The notes under the pieces are model-generated. The model saw nothing but the letters and a program-made list of their open reading frames with translations. It was not told the origin of the DNA and did no database searches. The translations under genes and the position numbers were made by a program. 64,000 nt of DNA from Streptomyces sp. WZ-12. Its GTDB lineage: Bacteria; Actinomycetota; Actinomycetes; Streptomycetales; Streptomycetaceae. Location: positions 6,607,001 to 6,671,000 of the forward strand of contig NZ_CP118574.1 of the NCBI RefSeq assembly GCF_028898845.1, given 5' to 3'. Below are positions 8,590 through 19,140 of this stretch, in pieces; the first letter of the stretch is position 1, and every line of letters starts with the position of its first letter.

Positions 8590-9444
8590 ATGACGAAGCG
8601 CACCGTCGCCCGCGCCGCCGCCACGGGCACCCTCGCCGCCGCCCTGCTCGGCCTGGCCCCGCACGTCGCGCTGGCCGCCGCCCCCGCGCCGCCGGCGCCC
8701 GCCGGGGCCAGCGTGTCCGCCGCCCGCGGCGCGGCCGCCGCCCCGGCGACCCTGGACACCCTGGCCCGCTTCTTCGCCGCCGCCCCGGGCAAGAAGGGGG
8801 CGGCCGCCGTCGCGGCCGCCAACACCGCCCCGCACGTCGAGGGCGCCACCGTCCCGGTCTACGAGCTCTCGCCCGACTTCGTCCGCGGGAAGGCCGACAC
8901 CCCAGTCGCCCGGCTGGAGTTCATGGCCACCAAGGCGGTCGCCGCGGACGGCCGCACGGCGTCCGTGTGGACCGCCCACCGGGGCGCCTCCTGGAAGGTC
9001 GTCAACATCGCCACCGGCGACGACGAGACCCGCTACGTCGCGGCCGGCGCCGCACAGGGCGGCGGAACGGTTTTCCACGAGCCGCAGATCGACGCCTGGT
9101 ACGTCCAGCGGGGCGACCGCGTCGAGCCCCTGGACGACGCGGCCCGCAAGGCCGTGGGCCCGCACGGCACCACCGTCGCCGCCTACCAGAAGCGGGTGGC
9201 CAAGGCGTACGGCGACAAGCTCCCCGGCTCCGCGTACGACAAGCGCGGTGAGGCCGGCGGCTTCGGCCCGGCCGGCGCACCGCCCGCCGCCGACCCCGGC
9301 CGCGCACCGCACCCGGTCGCCGCGGACGCCGCGACCTCCGACGCCTTCCCGGTGACCGCCGCCTCGTCGGTGGCCGGCGGCGCCGCGCTGTTGGCGCTCG
9401 GCCTGTCGGCCACGGTGGCGGTGCGCCGGCGCCGCAGTCGCTGA
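8590..9444 (+). CDS. Secreted, C-terminally membrane-anchored protein of unknown function
   Basis: A 284-residue protein with a signal peptide (about residues 1-30, LAAALLGLAPHVALAA), an Ala-rich region, a central domain (residues about 75-215: VPVYELSPDFV, KVVNIATGDDETRYV, IDAWYVQRGDRV), a Pro/Ala-rich spacer and a C-terminal helix (SSVAGGAALLALGLSATVAV) followed by RRRRSR. This topology places the body outside the cell with a short cytoplasmic basic stop. No LPXTG/LAXTG motif is seen. Being only 4 nt behind the cysteine protease it is probably co-expressed and may be its substrate, inhibitor or surface anchor. I do not recognise the family. Confidence 0.8.
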   Translation: MTKRTVARAAATGTLAAALLGLAPHVALAAAPAPPAPAGASVSAARGAAAAPATLDTLARFFAAAPGKKGAAAVAAANTAPHVEGATVPVYELSPDFVRGKADTPVARLEFMATKAVAADGRTASVWTAHRGASWKVVNIATGDDETRYVAAGAAQGGGTVFHEPQIDAWYVQRGDRVEPLDDAARKAVGPHGTTVAAYQKRVAKAYGDKLPGSAYDKRGEAGGFGPAGAPPAADPGRAPHPVAADAATSDAFPVTAASSVAGGAALLALGLSATVAVRRRRSR

Positions 9445-9468
9445 CCGACCCCGTCCCACCGCACCACC

Positions 9469-9516
9469 GGAGCCCGTCCCGCCGTCCCGTCACCGGGCGC
9501 GGCCGGGGCGGGCTCC
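9469..9516 (+). terminator. Candidate terminator after the protease pair
   Basis: A 13-bp GC-rich stem containing one G-T pair (GGAGCCCGTCCCG with CGGGGCGGGCTCC) around a 22-nt loop, between the anchored protein and uvrC. Confidence 0.45.
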
Positions 9517-9562
9517 ACCGCCTCGCCCCTGATTGTCAGCGGCGGTCAGTAGGGTGGTGGGC

Positions 9563-11674
9563 ATGGCAGACCCCAGCAGCTACCGACCCAAGCCGGGACA
9601 GATCCCCGACTCGCCGGGGGTCTATAAATTCCGCGACGAGCACGGCCGGGTCATCTACGTCGGCAAGGCCAAGAGCCTGCGCCAGCGCCTGGCCAACTAC
9701 TTCCAGGACCTGGCCGGTCTCCACCCGCGCACGCGCACGATGGTCACCACCGCCGCCTCCGTGGAGTGGACGGTCGTCTCCACCGAGGTCGAGGCGCTCC
9801 AGCTCGAATACAGTTGGATCAAGGAGTTCGACCCGCGGTTCAACGTCAAGTACCGCGACGACAAGAGCTATCCGTACCTCGCGGTGACCCTGGGCGAGGA
9901 GTTCCCCCGCGTCCAGGTGATGCGCGGCGCCAAGAAGAAGGGCGTGCGCTACTTCGGCCCGTACGCCCACGCCTGGGCCATCCGCGAGACCGTCGACCTG
10001 CTGCTCCGCGTCTTCCCCGTGCGCACCTGCTCGGCCGGCGTCTTCAAGCGCTCCGCCCAGATCGGCCGCCCCTGCCTGCTCGGCTACATCGGCAAGTGCT
10101 CGGCCCCCTGCGTCGGCCGGATCTCCCCCGAGGACCACCGCGAACTCGCCGAGGAATTCTGCGACTTCATGGCCGGCCGCACCGGCGCCCACCTCCGTCG
10201 GTTGGAGCGTCAGATGCAGGAGGCCGCCGAGGAGATGGAGTACGAGCGCGCCGCCCGGCTGCGGGACGACATAGGCGCGCTCAAGCGGGCGATGGAGAAG
10301 AGCGCGGTGGTCCTCGCCGACGCCACCGACGCCGACCTCATCGCCGTCGCCGAGGACGAACTGGAGGCCGCCGTCCAGATCTTCCACGTCCGCGGCGGCC
10401 GGGTGCGCGGCCAACGCGGCTGGGTCACCGACAAGGTCGAGGCGGTCACCACCGGCGATCTGATCGAGCACGCCCTCCAGCAGCTCTACGGCGAGGAGCG
10501 GGGCGACGCGGTCCCCAAGGAGGTGTTGGTCCCGGCGCTGCCCGACCCCGTCGAGCCGGTGGCCCAGTGGCTCACCCACCGCCGCGGCTCCCAGGTCTCG
10601 TTGCGCATCCCGCAGCGCGGCGACAAGAGGGACCTGATGGCCACCGTCGCGCGCAACGCCCAACAGGCCCTCGCCCTGCACAAGACCAAGCGCGCCTCCG
10701 ACCTGACCACCCGCTCCCGCGCCCTGGAGGAGATCGCCCAGGCCCTCGACCTGGACACGGTCCCGCTGCGCATCGAGTGCTTCGACATCTCGCACCTCCA
10801 GGGCGAGGACGTCGTCGCCTCGATGGTGGTCTTCGAGGACGGCCTCGCCCGCAAGAGCGAGTACCGGCGCTTCCAGATCAAGGGCTTCGCGGGGCAGGAC
10901 GACGTCCGCTCCATGCACGAGGTCATCGGCCGCCGCTTCCGGCGCTACCTCCAGGAGAAGCAGAAGTCGGGGGAGTGGGGCGAGGAGCCGACCGCCGAGG
11001 AGCGCCAGCCCGAGGGCGAGCCGAGCGGGCTCTCCTCCCTGGAGCCGACCGAGGCCCCCAGCGACACCCCGACCGACGACTCGGCCGACGGCTCTCCCGA
11101 CCGCCTCACCGACGAGGACGGCCGCCCCAAGCGGTTCGCCTATCCGCCCCAACTGGTGGTCGTCGACGGCGGCGCCCCCCAGGTGGCCGCCGCCCGCCGG
11201 GCCATGGACGAGCTGGGCATCGACGACGTGGCGGTCTGCGGGCTGGCCAAGCGGCTGGAGGAGGTCTGGCTGCCCGGCGAGGACGACCCGGTGGTGCTGC
11301 CGCGCAGCAGCGAGGGGCTCTACCTCCTCCAGCGGGTCCGCGACGAGGCGCATCGTTTCGCCATCACCTATCAGCGCAGCAAGCGCGGCAAGCGGCTGAA
11401 GGCATCCCCGCTGGACGCCGTCCCCGGGCTCGGCGAGACCCGCCGCCAGGCGCTCCTCAAGCACTTCGGCTCGCTGAAGAAGCTGCGGGCCGCCACGGTG
11501 GAGGAGATCTGCCAGGTCCCGGGCGTGGGCCGGAAGACCGCCGAGACCCTCGCCGCGGCGCTGGCCGGCGCGGCCCCGTCGGCCCCCGCGGTGAACACCG
11601 CCACAGGAGAGATCATTGAGGATGACGGGGCCCCGCCGGCCGCGTTGTCAGCAGAACGGGGGCAGGACCGATGA
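9563..11674 (+). CDS. uvrC: UvrC, excinuclease ABC subunit C
   Basis: A 703-residue nuclease that makes both incisions in nucleotide excision repair. In order: GIY-YIG nuclease (GVYKF at 19-23, [13 protein letters not shown] from 31), a Cys cluster in the linker ([22 protein letters not shown]), a UVR UvrB-binding motif ([20 protein letters not shown]), an RNase H-like C-terminal nuclease ([30 protein letters not shown]) and a helix-hairpin-helix pair ([33 protein letters not shown]). An acidic, Pro/Thr-rich insert of about 50 residues (near 473-523) interrupts the RNase H-like part. The ATG at 9563 is 7 nt after TAGGGT, hinting at a leaderless mRNA. Its stop overlaps rapZ. Confidence 0.97.
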   Translation: MADPSSYRPKPGQIPDSPGVYKFRDEHGRVIYVGKAKSLRQRLANYFQDLAGLHPRTRTMVTTAASVEWTVVSTEVEALQLEYSWIKEFDPRFNVKYRDDKSYPYLAVTLGEEFPRVQVMRGAKKKGVRYFGPYAHAWAIRETVDLLLRVFPVRTCSAGVFKRSAQIGRPCLLGYIGKCSAPCVGRISPEDHRELAEEFCDFMAGRTGAHLRRLERQMQEAAEEMEYERAARLRDDIGALKRAMEKSAVVLADATDADLIAVAEDELEAAVQIFHVRGGRVRGQRGWVTDKVEAVTTGDLIEHALQQLYGEERGDAVPKEVLVPALPDPVEPVAQWLTHRRGSQVSLRIPQRGDKRDLMATVARNAQQALALHKTKRASDLTTRSRALEEIAQALDLDTVPLRIECFDISHLQGEDVVASMVVFEDGLARKSEYRRFQIKGFAGQDDVRSMHEVIGRRFRRYLQEKQKSGEWGEEPTAEERQPEGEPSGLSSLEPTEAPSDTPTDDSADGSPDRLTDEDGRPKRFAYPPQLVVVDGGAPQVAAARRAMDELGIDDVAVCGLAKRLEEVWLPGEDDPVVLPRSSEGLYLLQRVRDEAHRFAITYQRSKRGKRLKASPLDAVPGLGETRRQALLKHFGSLKKLRAATVEEICQVPGVGRKTAETLAAALAGAAPSAPAVNTATGEIIEDDGAPPAALSAERGQDR

Positions 11675-12627
11675 GCAGCAGACCGCACGAGACGCAGGAA
11701 TCCGAGAGAGACGGTGCACAGGTGAGTACGGGCACGATGCGCGAAGCCGACCAGGGCGAGAGCGCCGCGATCCCCGAGCTGGTGATCATCTCCGGCATGT
11801 CCGGCGCCGGCCGCAGCACGGCGGCGAAGTGCCTGGAGGACCTCGGCTGGTTCGTCGTCGACAACATCCCGCCCGAGCTGATCCCGCCCATGGTGGAGCT
11901 CGGCGCCCGCTCCCAGGGCAATGTCGCCAAGATCGCCGTGGTCGTCGACGTCCGAGGCCGCCGCTTCTTCGCCAACCTCAAGGAGTCCCTGGCCACCCTC
12001 GACGCGCAGAACGTCAAGCGCCGCATCGTCTTCCTGGAGTCCTCCGACGAGGCCCTGGTGCGCCGCTTCGAGTCGGTCCGCCGCCCGCACCCCCTCCAGG
12101 GCGACGGCCGGATCGTCGACGGCATCGCCGCCGAGCGCGACCTGCTGCGCGAACTGCGCGGCGACGCCGACCTGGTCATCGACACCTCCAGCCTCAACGT
12201 CCATGAGCTGCGCGCCAAGTTGGACGCCCAGTTCGCCGGCGAGGAGGTCCCCGAGCTGCGCGCCACGGTCATGTCCTTCGGCTTCAAGTACGGCCTCCCG
12301 GTCGACGCCGACATGGTCATCGACTGCCGCTTCATCCCCAACCCGCACTGGGTCCCCGAGCTGCGCCCCTTCACCGGCCTGAACGACGAGGTCTCCAACT
12401 ACGTCTTCAACCAGCCCGGTTCCAAGGAATTCCTGGACGGCTACACCGAGCTGCTCCGCCTGGTCGCGGCCGGCTACCGCCGCGAGGGCAAGCGCTATGT
12501 GACCATCGCCGTCGGCTGCACCGGCGGTAAGCACCGCAGCGTCGCGATGTCCGAGAAGCTGGCCCGCCGGCTGAGCTCCGAGGGCGTCGAAACGGTCGTC
12601 GTGCACCGGGACATGGGGCGCGAGTGA
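11671..12627 (+). CDS. rapZ: RapZ-family nucleotide-binding protein (RNase adapter homologue)
   Basis: 318 residues. Walker [10 protein letters not shown] (42-50) follows a 30-residue polar N-terminal extension. The conserved C-terminal half includes [33 protein letters not shown] and [16 protein letters not shown], typical of YvcJ/RapZ. In E. coli RapZ targets the small RNA GlmZ; the actinobacterial role is not established. It starts in ATGA overlap with uvrC and ends in GTGA overlap with yvcK, so it is translationally coupled on both sides. An alternative GTG at 11722 would remove most of the extension. Confidence 0.95.
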   Translation: MSSRPHETQESERDGAQVSTGTMREADQGESAAIPELVIISGMSGAGRSTAAKCLEDLGWFVVDNIPPELIPPMVELGARSQGNVAKIAVVVDVRGRRFFANLKESLATLDAQNVKRRIVFLESSDEALVRRFESVRRPHPLQGDGRIVDGIAAERDLLRELRGDADLVIDTSSLNVHELRAKLDAQFAGEEVPELRATVMSFGFKYGLPVDADMVIDCRFIPNPHWVPELRPFTGLNDEVSNYVFNQPGSKEFLDGYTELLRLVAAGYRREGKRYVTIAVGCTGGKHRSVAMSEKLARRLSSEGVETVVVHRDMGRE

Positions 12628-13685
12628 CCTCCCGTACGCCGCGGCTGCGCCGGGTCCGCCGCTTCGTCCCCAGCGGCCGCGCGACCAAGGGCGCCACCCC
12701 CAAGGTGGTGGCCCTCGGCGGCGGCATGGGCCTGTCCGCCTCGCTCGCCGCCCTGCGCCGGATCACCCGGGACGTGACGGCCGTGGTCACCGTCGCCGAC
12801 GACGGCGGCTCCAGCGGCCGGCTGCGCGACGAGCTCGGCGTGCTGCCCCCCGGAGACCTGCGCAAGGCGCTGGCCGCGCTGTGCGGTGACGACGACTGGG
12901 GCCAGACCTGGGCCCGGGTGATCCAGCACCGCTTCACCAGTGAGGGCGAGCTGCACGACCACGCTGTCGGCAATCTGCTGATCGTCGCCCTGTGGGAGCA
13001 ACTCGGCGACCACGTCCAGGCGCTGGACCTGGTCGGCAGGCTGCTCGGCGCGCACGGCCGGGTGCTGCCGATGTCGGCGGTGCCGCTCGAACTCCAGGCT
13101 CAGGTCAAGGGTCTGGACCAGGATCACCCGGACGAGATCAGCACGGTCCGCGGCCAGGCCACGGTCGCGCTCACCCGCGGCGAGGTGCAGTCCGTGCACG
13201 TCGTTCCGGAGGAGCCGCCGGCCGTCCCGGAGGCGGTCGCCGCGGTCCGGGACGCCGACTGGGTGGTGTTGGGCCCCGGTTCGTGGTTCTCCTCGGTCAT
13301 CCCGCATCTGCTCGTGCCCGAGCTGCGCGTGGCCCTGGAGGAGACCCAGGCCCGCAAGGTCCTCTCGCTCAACCTCGCGCCCCAGCCGGGCGAAACCGAG
13401 GGCTTCTCCCCGCAGCGTCATTTGGAGGTTTTGGCCCGACACGCCCCTAAACTCGCCTTCGACGTGGTGCTGGCAGATGAGGCCGCGGTGCCCGATATCG
13501 ACGGCCTGACGGTTGCCGCCAAGCAACTGGTGGGAAGCGAGGTCGAGCTGGCCGCGGTCGCTGCACGCGGAGACGACGCCCGGTCCGGTGCCGGCGGAGC
13601 CCCCGACCGGCACGATCCGGAACTGCTGGCAGCCGCGTACGACCGTATTTTTCGGATGCATGGAAGGATCGGCCCATGGCGATGA
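12624..13685 (+). CDS. yvcK: YvcK/CofD-like protein (gluconeogenesis factor)
   Basis: 353 residues with the family's N-terminal [18 protein letters not shown] and [37 protein letters not shown] and [13 protein letters not shown] follow. YvcK proteins bind UDP-GlcNAc and help route carbon into cell-wall precursors in Bacillus. An alternative reading is a CofD-like transferase, but the rapZ-yvcK-whiA arrangement supports YvcK. GTG start overlaps the rapZ stop. The C terminus has a short disordered insert ([17 protein letters not shown]) before a final helix. It overlaps whiA by 10 bp. Confidence 0.93.
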   Translation: MTSRTPRLRRVRRFVPSGRATKGATPKVVALGGGMGLSASLAALRRITRDVTAVVTVADDGGSSGRLRDELGVLPPGDLRKALAALCGDDDWGQTWARVIQHRFTSEGELHDHAVGNLLIVALWEQLGDHVQALDLVGRLLGAHGRVLPMSAVPLELQAQVKGLDQDHPDEISTVRGQATVALTRGEVQSVHVVPEEPPAVPEAVAAVRDADWVVLGPGSWFSSVIPHLLVPELRVALEETQARKVLSLNLAPQPGETEGFSPQRHLEVLARHAPKLAFDVVLADEAAVPDIDGLTVAAKQLVGSEVELAAVAARGDDARSGAGGAPDRHDPELLAAAYDRIFRMHGRIGPWR

Positions 13686-14665
13686 CGGCTGCGGTGAAGG
13701 ATGAGATCTCCCGGCTCCCCGTCACCCGGACCTGCTGCCGGAAGTCCGAGGTCTCGTCGATCCTGCGGTTCGCGGGTGGTCTGCACCTGGTCAGCGGCCG
13801 CATCGTGATCGAGGCGGAGCTCGACACGGGCATCGCCGCCCGCCGGCTCCGCAAGGACATCCTGGAGATCTTCGGGCACTCCTCGGACCTGGTGGTGATG
13901 GCCCCCGGCGGGCTGCGGCGCGGCAGTCGCTACGTGGTCCGCGTGGTGGCCGGCGGCGACCAACTGGCCCGGCAGACCGGCCTGGTGGACGGCCGCGGCC
14001 GGCCCATCCGCGGCCTGCCCCCGCAGGTGGTCTCCGGCGCGACCTGCGACGCCGAGGCCGCCTGGCGCGGCGCCTTCCTCGCCCACGGCTCGCTGACCGA
14101 GCCCGGCCGCTCGTCCTCCCTGGAGGTCACCTGCCCCGGCCCCGAGGCCGCGCTCGCCCTGGTCGGCGCGGCCCGCCGGCTCGGCATCGGCGCCAAGGCC
14201 CGCGAGGTGCGCAGCGTCGACCGCGTCGTCGTCCGTGACGGTGATGCGATCGGCGCGCTGCTGACGCGGCTGGGTGCCCACGAGTCGGTGCTGGCGTGGG
14301 AGGAGCGACGGATGCGGCGCGAGGTGCGGGCCACCGCCAACCGCCTCGCCAACTTCGACGACGCCAACCTCCGCCGCTCGGCGCGGGCCGCGGTCGCCGC
14401 CGGCGCCCGGGTCCAGCGCGCCCTGGAGATCCTCGGCGAGGAGGTCCCCGAGCACCTCGCGGCGGCCGGCCGGCTGCGCATGGAGCACAAGCAGGCGTCC
14501 CTGGAGGAGCTCGGCGCGCTGGCCGATCCGCCGCTGACGAAGGACGCGGTCGCCGGCCGGATCCGCCGGCTGCTGGCGATGGCCGACAAGCGCGCCCAGG
14601 ACCTGGGCATCCCGGGCACCGAGTCCAACCTCACCGAGGAGCTCGCCGACGGCATGGTGAGCTGA
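13676..14665 (+). CDS. whiA: WhiA sporulation transcription regulator
   Basis: 329 residues. The N-terminal degenerate LAGLIDADG-like domain is shown by [19 protein letters not shown] and the characteristic [20 protein letters not shown]. The C-terminal HTH (about residues 240-325) includes [36 protein letters not shown] and [17 protein letters not shown]. In Streptomyces WhiA acts with WhiB to switch aerial hyphae to sporulation septation; it is also widely conserved in Gram-positives. It is the last gene of the uvrC-rapZ-yvcK-whiA cluster and is followed by a strong terminator. Confidence 0.97.
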   Translation: MAMTAAVKDEISRLPVTRTCCRKSEVSSILRFAGGLHLVSGRIVIEAELDTGIAARRLRKDILEIFGHSSDLVVMAPGGLRRGSRYVVRVVAGGDQLARQTGLVDGRGRPIRGLPPQVVSGATCDAEAAWRGAFLAHGSLTEPGRSSSLEVTCPGPEAALALVGAARRLGIGAKAREVRSVDRVVVRDGDAIGALLTRLGAHESVLAWEERRMRREVRATANRLANFDDANLRRSARAAVAAGARVQRALEILGEEVPEHLAAAGRLRMEHKQASLEELGALADPPLTKDAVAGRIRRLLAMADKRAQDLGIPGTESNLTEELADGMVS

Positions 14666-14688
14666 CCTCCGCCGGGCCCGAACCACGC

Positions 14689-14723
14689 GCGCCCCCGGCA
14701 CCCGTATCGGGTGCCGGGGGCGC
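14689..14723 (+). terminator. Terminator after whiA
   Basis: Perfect 16-bp inverted repeat (GCGCCCCCGGCACCCG / CGGGTGCCGGGGGCGC) with a TAT loop, 23 nt after the whiA stop. Confidence 0.85.
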
Positions 14724-14842
14724 CGTGCGTTCGCAGCTCATGGGGGTGCCGAACCCGTAGGCGTCAGAGGGGCTCGAAGGCGCTCACTTGAGCATCTTTC
14801 GCGGCCGATGTCAATGTCACGTACGTCTCTTCCAGGGGGTAG

Positions 14843-15922
<1,080 letters not shown>

Positions 15923-15958
15923 TCTCCGCCTGACGTCACCTAAGGCACCGGAATGTGC

Positions 15959-16004
15959 GGACGGGGCTCGTAGGGCGCGGCAACGCGACCTACGGGCCCC
16001 GTCC
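15959..16004 (+). terminator. Long gap-pgk hairpin with GCAA tetraloop
   Basis: A 16-bp outer stem (GGACGGGGCTCGTAGG / CCTACGGGCCCCGTCC, one T-G pair) continues through CGCG/CGCG to a GCAA loop, a GNRA-type tetraloop. It lies between gap and pgk, so it may be a partial terminator or an mRNA-stabilising or processing structure that sets gap expression above pgk. Confidence 0.7.
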
Positions 16005-16033
16005 CATGACGGACTACAACGGAGTCACTTCAC

Positions 16034-17245
16034 ATGAAGACGATCGACGACCTGATCCAGGACGGCGTCGCCGGCAAGCGGGTCTTCGTCCGCGCCGATC
16101 TCAACGTCCCGCTGGACGGCACCACCATCACCGACGACGGCCGGATCCGCGCCGTCCAGCCGACCATCGCCAAGCTCGCCGCGGCCGGCGCCAAGGTGAT
16201 CGTCGCCTCCCACCTGGGCCGTCCCAAGGGCGCCCCGGACCCCGCCTTCTCGCTGGCCCCCGCGGCCCGGCGGCTCGGTGAACTCCTCGGCCAGGACGTG
16301 GCGTTCGCCACCGACACGGTCGGCGAGTCCGCCCGTTCCGTGACCGCGCAACTGGCCGACGGTCAGGTGGCCGTCCTGGAGAACCTCCGCTTCAACGCCG
16401 GCGAGACCAGCAAGGACGACGCCGAGCGCGGCGCCTTCGCCGACCAGCTCGCCGAGCTCGCCGACCTCTACGTCGGCGACGGCTTCGGCGCCGTGCACCG
16501 CAAGCACGCCTCGGTCTACGACCTGCCCAAGCGGCTGCCGCACGCCGCCGGCGACCTGATCGCCACCGAGGTCGGCGTGCTGAAGAAGCTCACCGAGGAC
16601 GTCAAGCGCCCCTACACGGTCGTCCTCGGCGGTGCGAAGGTTTCGGACAAGCTCGCCGTCATCGACGAGCTGCTCGGCAAGGCCGACCGGCTGCTGATCG
16701 GCGGCGGTATGGCGTACACCTTCCTCAAGGCCAAGGGCTACGAGGTCGGCATCTCCCTCCTCCAGGAGGATCAGATCTCGACCGTCACCGAGTACATGGA
16801 GCGCGCCGCGAAGAACGGCGTCGAGCTCGTGCTGCCCGTGGACGTGCTGGTCTCCGCGGACTTCCCCGACCTCAAGACGAAGGCCCCGGCCAACTTCGAG
16901 ACGGTCGACGCCGACAAGATCCCCTCCGACAAGGAGGGGCTGGACATCGGCCCCAAGTCCCGTGAGCTGTTCGCCTCCAAGATCGTCGACGCCGAGACCG
17001 TCTTCTGGAACGGACCGGTCGGCGTCGCCGAGCACCCCGACTACGCCGGTGGCACCACCGCCATCGCGCAGGCCCTGCTCGACAGCACGGGCTTCACCGT
17101 CGTCGGCGGCGGCGACTCCGCCGCGGCCGTCCGCAACCTGGGCTTCGACGAGTCGAAGTTCGGCCACATCTCGACCGGCGGCGGCGCCAGCCTCGAATAC
17201 CTCGAAGGCAAGACGCTCCCCGGCCTCGCCGCTCTGGAGGACTGA
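16034..17245 (+). CDS. pgk: Phosphoglycerate kinase
   Basis: 403 residues. It makes ATP from 1,3-bisphosphoglycerate. The phosphoglycerate site is VFVRADLNVPLDG and SHLGRPKG; the hinge and nucleotide site are LGGAKVSDKLAVIDELL and WNGPVGVAE; the C-terminal glycine loop is VVGGGDSAAAV. The length fits the bacterial enzyme. It starts 30 nt after the gap-pgk hairpin, and tpiA begins 6 nt after its stop. Confidence 0.98.
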   Translation: MKTIDDLIQDGVAGKRVFVRADLNVPLDGTTITDDGRIRAVQPTIAKLAAAGAKVIVASHLGRPKGAPDPAFSLAPAARRLGELLGQDVAFATDTVGESARSVTAQLADGQVAVLENLRFNAGETSKDDAERGAFADQLAELADLYVGDGFGAVHRKHASVYDLPKRLPHAAGDLIATEVGVLKKLTEDVKRPYTVVLGGAKVSDKLAVIDELLGKADRLLIGGGMAYTFLKAKGYEVGISLLQEDQISTVTEYMERAAKNGVELVLPVDVLVSADFPDLKTKAPANFETVDADKIPSDKEGLDIGPKSRELFASKIVDAETVFWNGPVGVAEHPDYAGGTTAIAQALLDSTGFTVVGGGDSAAAVRNLGFDESKFGHISTGGGASLEYLEGKTLPGLAALED

Positions 17246-17251
17246 ACAACC

Positions 17252-18028
<777 letters not shown>

Positions 18029-18036
18029 CAGCTATG

Positions 18037-18057
18037 ACGACGGGCCCGGCCCGTCGT
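18037..18057 (+). terminator. Short hairpin after tpiA
   Basis: Perfect 9-bp stem ACGACGGGC / GCCCGTCGT with a CCG loop, 9 nt after the tpiA stop. It may reduce read-through into secG. Confidence 0.5.
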
Positions 18058-18166
18058 ACCCTGTCGGGGCCGGGCCCGGTGTCGTGCGCACCGCCCGGCC
18101 CCGTGCCGTCCGGCCCCGTCCGGCCGGCTTGTTCCGTCCGACAGTCCTCAGAGAGTTGGTCCAGCC

Positions 18167-18403
18167 GTGGTCATCGGGTTCTCGATCGCCCTCATCATCT
18201 TCAGCTTGCTGCTGATGATGCTGGTGCTCATGCACAAGGGGAAGGGCGGCGGCCTGTCCGACATGTTCGGTGGCGGCATGCAGTCCACGGTCGGCGGCTC
18301 CTCCGTCGCCGAGCGCAACCTCGACCGCATCACCATCGTGATCGGTCTGCTCTGGTTCGCGTGCATCGTCGTGCTCGGCATCCTGATGAAGCTCGGTAGC
18401 TGA
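18167..18403 (+). CDS. secG: SecG preprotein translocase subunit
   Basis: 78 residues with two membrane helices (IGFSIALIIFSLLLMMLVLM and ITIVIGLLWFACIVVLGIL) joined by a Gly-rich loop (KGKGGGLSDMFGGGMQS), the standard SecG form. It assists SecYEG in protein export across the cytoplasmic membrane. GTG start. Its position after gap-pgk-tpiA is common in actinobacteria and other Gram-positives. Confidence 0.95.
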   Translation: MVIGFSIALIIFSLLLMMLVLMHKGKGGGLSDMFGGGMQSTVGGSSVAERNLDRITIVIGLLWFACIVVLGILMKLGS

Positions 18404-18450
18404 CATCCCGTCGGAGACGCGGCCTATCATGAAAGGCAGCGTCCTGGGAC

Positions 18451-18494
18451 GGGTAACTCGTGTCACTGGACGCGCGTTGGGCCTTACGTAGACT
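18451..18494 (+). promoter_or_regulatory. Candidate promoters of the RbpA-paralogue gene
   Basis: Two overlapping readings exist. CTGGAC (18466-18471) lies 17 bp before TAGACT (18489-18494), a housekeeping-like promoter. GGGTAA (18451-18456) lies 19 bp before GTTG (18476-18479), loosely like the thiol-stress sigma-R consensus. Both are pattern matches only. Confidence 0.3.
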
Positions 18495-18557
18495 GGGGCG
18501 CCCGCAGCGCAGCTGCTGCGAGAGGCACGCGGCACCATGACGCAGGGAGTTACGACC

Positions 18558-18893
18558 GTGGCAAGTGGCAACGCGATCCGAGGAAGTCGGGTCGGGGCGG
18601 GGCCGATGGGGGAGGCCGAGCGCGGCGAGTCCGCGCCGCGCATCCGCATCTCCTTCTGGTGCTCCAATGGGCACGAGACGCAGCCCAGCTTCGCCGGCGA
18701 CGCCCAGGTGCCGGACACCTGGGACTGCCCCCGCTGTGGTTTCCCGGCCGGCAAGGATCGGGACAGCCCGCCGGACCCGCCGCGCACCGAGCCGTACAAG
18801 ACGCACCTCGCCTACGTCCGGGAGCGCCGCAGCGACGCCGACGGCGAGGCGATCCTGGCCGAGGCGCTCGCCAAGCTCCGCGGCGAGATCTGA
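18558..18893 (+). CDS. RbpA-family RNA polymerase-binding protein (paralogue)
   Basis: 111 residues. It has the RbpA zinc-type core (FWCSNGHETQ and WDCPRCGFPA), followed by a basic linker and C-terminal helix (YKTHLAYVRERRSDADGEAI) that in RbpA contacts sigma factors. It differs from the canonical S. coelicolor RbpA as I remember it, so it is probably the second copy, which I recall being called RbpB. Expected role: stabilising RNA polymerase with HrdB-type sigma factors. The GTG at 18558 is favoured by CAGGGAG 8 nt upstream; an ATG at 18537 would add seven residues. It is monocistronic with a hairpin downstream. Confidence 0.85.
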   Translation: MASGNAIRGSRVGAGPMGEAERGESAPRIRISFWCSNGHETQPSFAGDAQVPDTWDCPRCGFPAGKDRDSPPDPPRTEPYKTHLAYVRERRSDADGEAILAEALAKLRGEI

Positions 18894-18935
18894 CGGAACC
18901 GCAGCACACCGCACCGCACGCAGCGCACCACGACC

Positions 18936-18971
18936 GGCCCGGCCGGAGGGAATCGCCCCTCCCGCCGGGCC
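18936..18971 (+). terminator. Terminator after the RbpA paralogue
   Basis: 15-bp stem with one mismatch (GGCCCGGCCGGAGGG / CCCTCCCGCCGGGCC) and a 6-nt loop, 42 nt after the stop. Confidence 0.65.
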
Positions 18972-19140
18972 GTTCGCGTTCCCGGCCGTTCGCGCTCCGG
19001 GGGGGCGAACGGGAGGACGGGATCTGAGGGGAGGGATGGGGAGGTTGCCGTAGGCCCGTTGTCAGTGGTCGACCGTACGGTTGCGAGCAGGGACGGATCC
19101 CGCTCGGGGGTCCCGGGGGACGCGCGGTACGGGGGCGGTC

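Noticed and set aside
9536..11464. 642-codon minus-strand frame opposite uvrC
   Set aside because: Shadow of uvrC codon bias; no family motifs and no Shine-Dalgarno.
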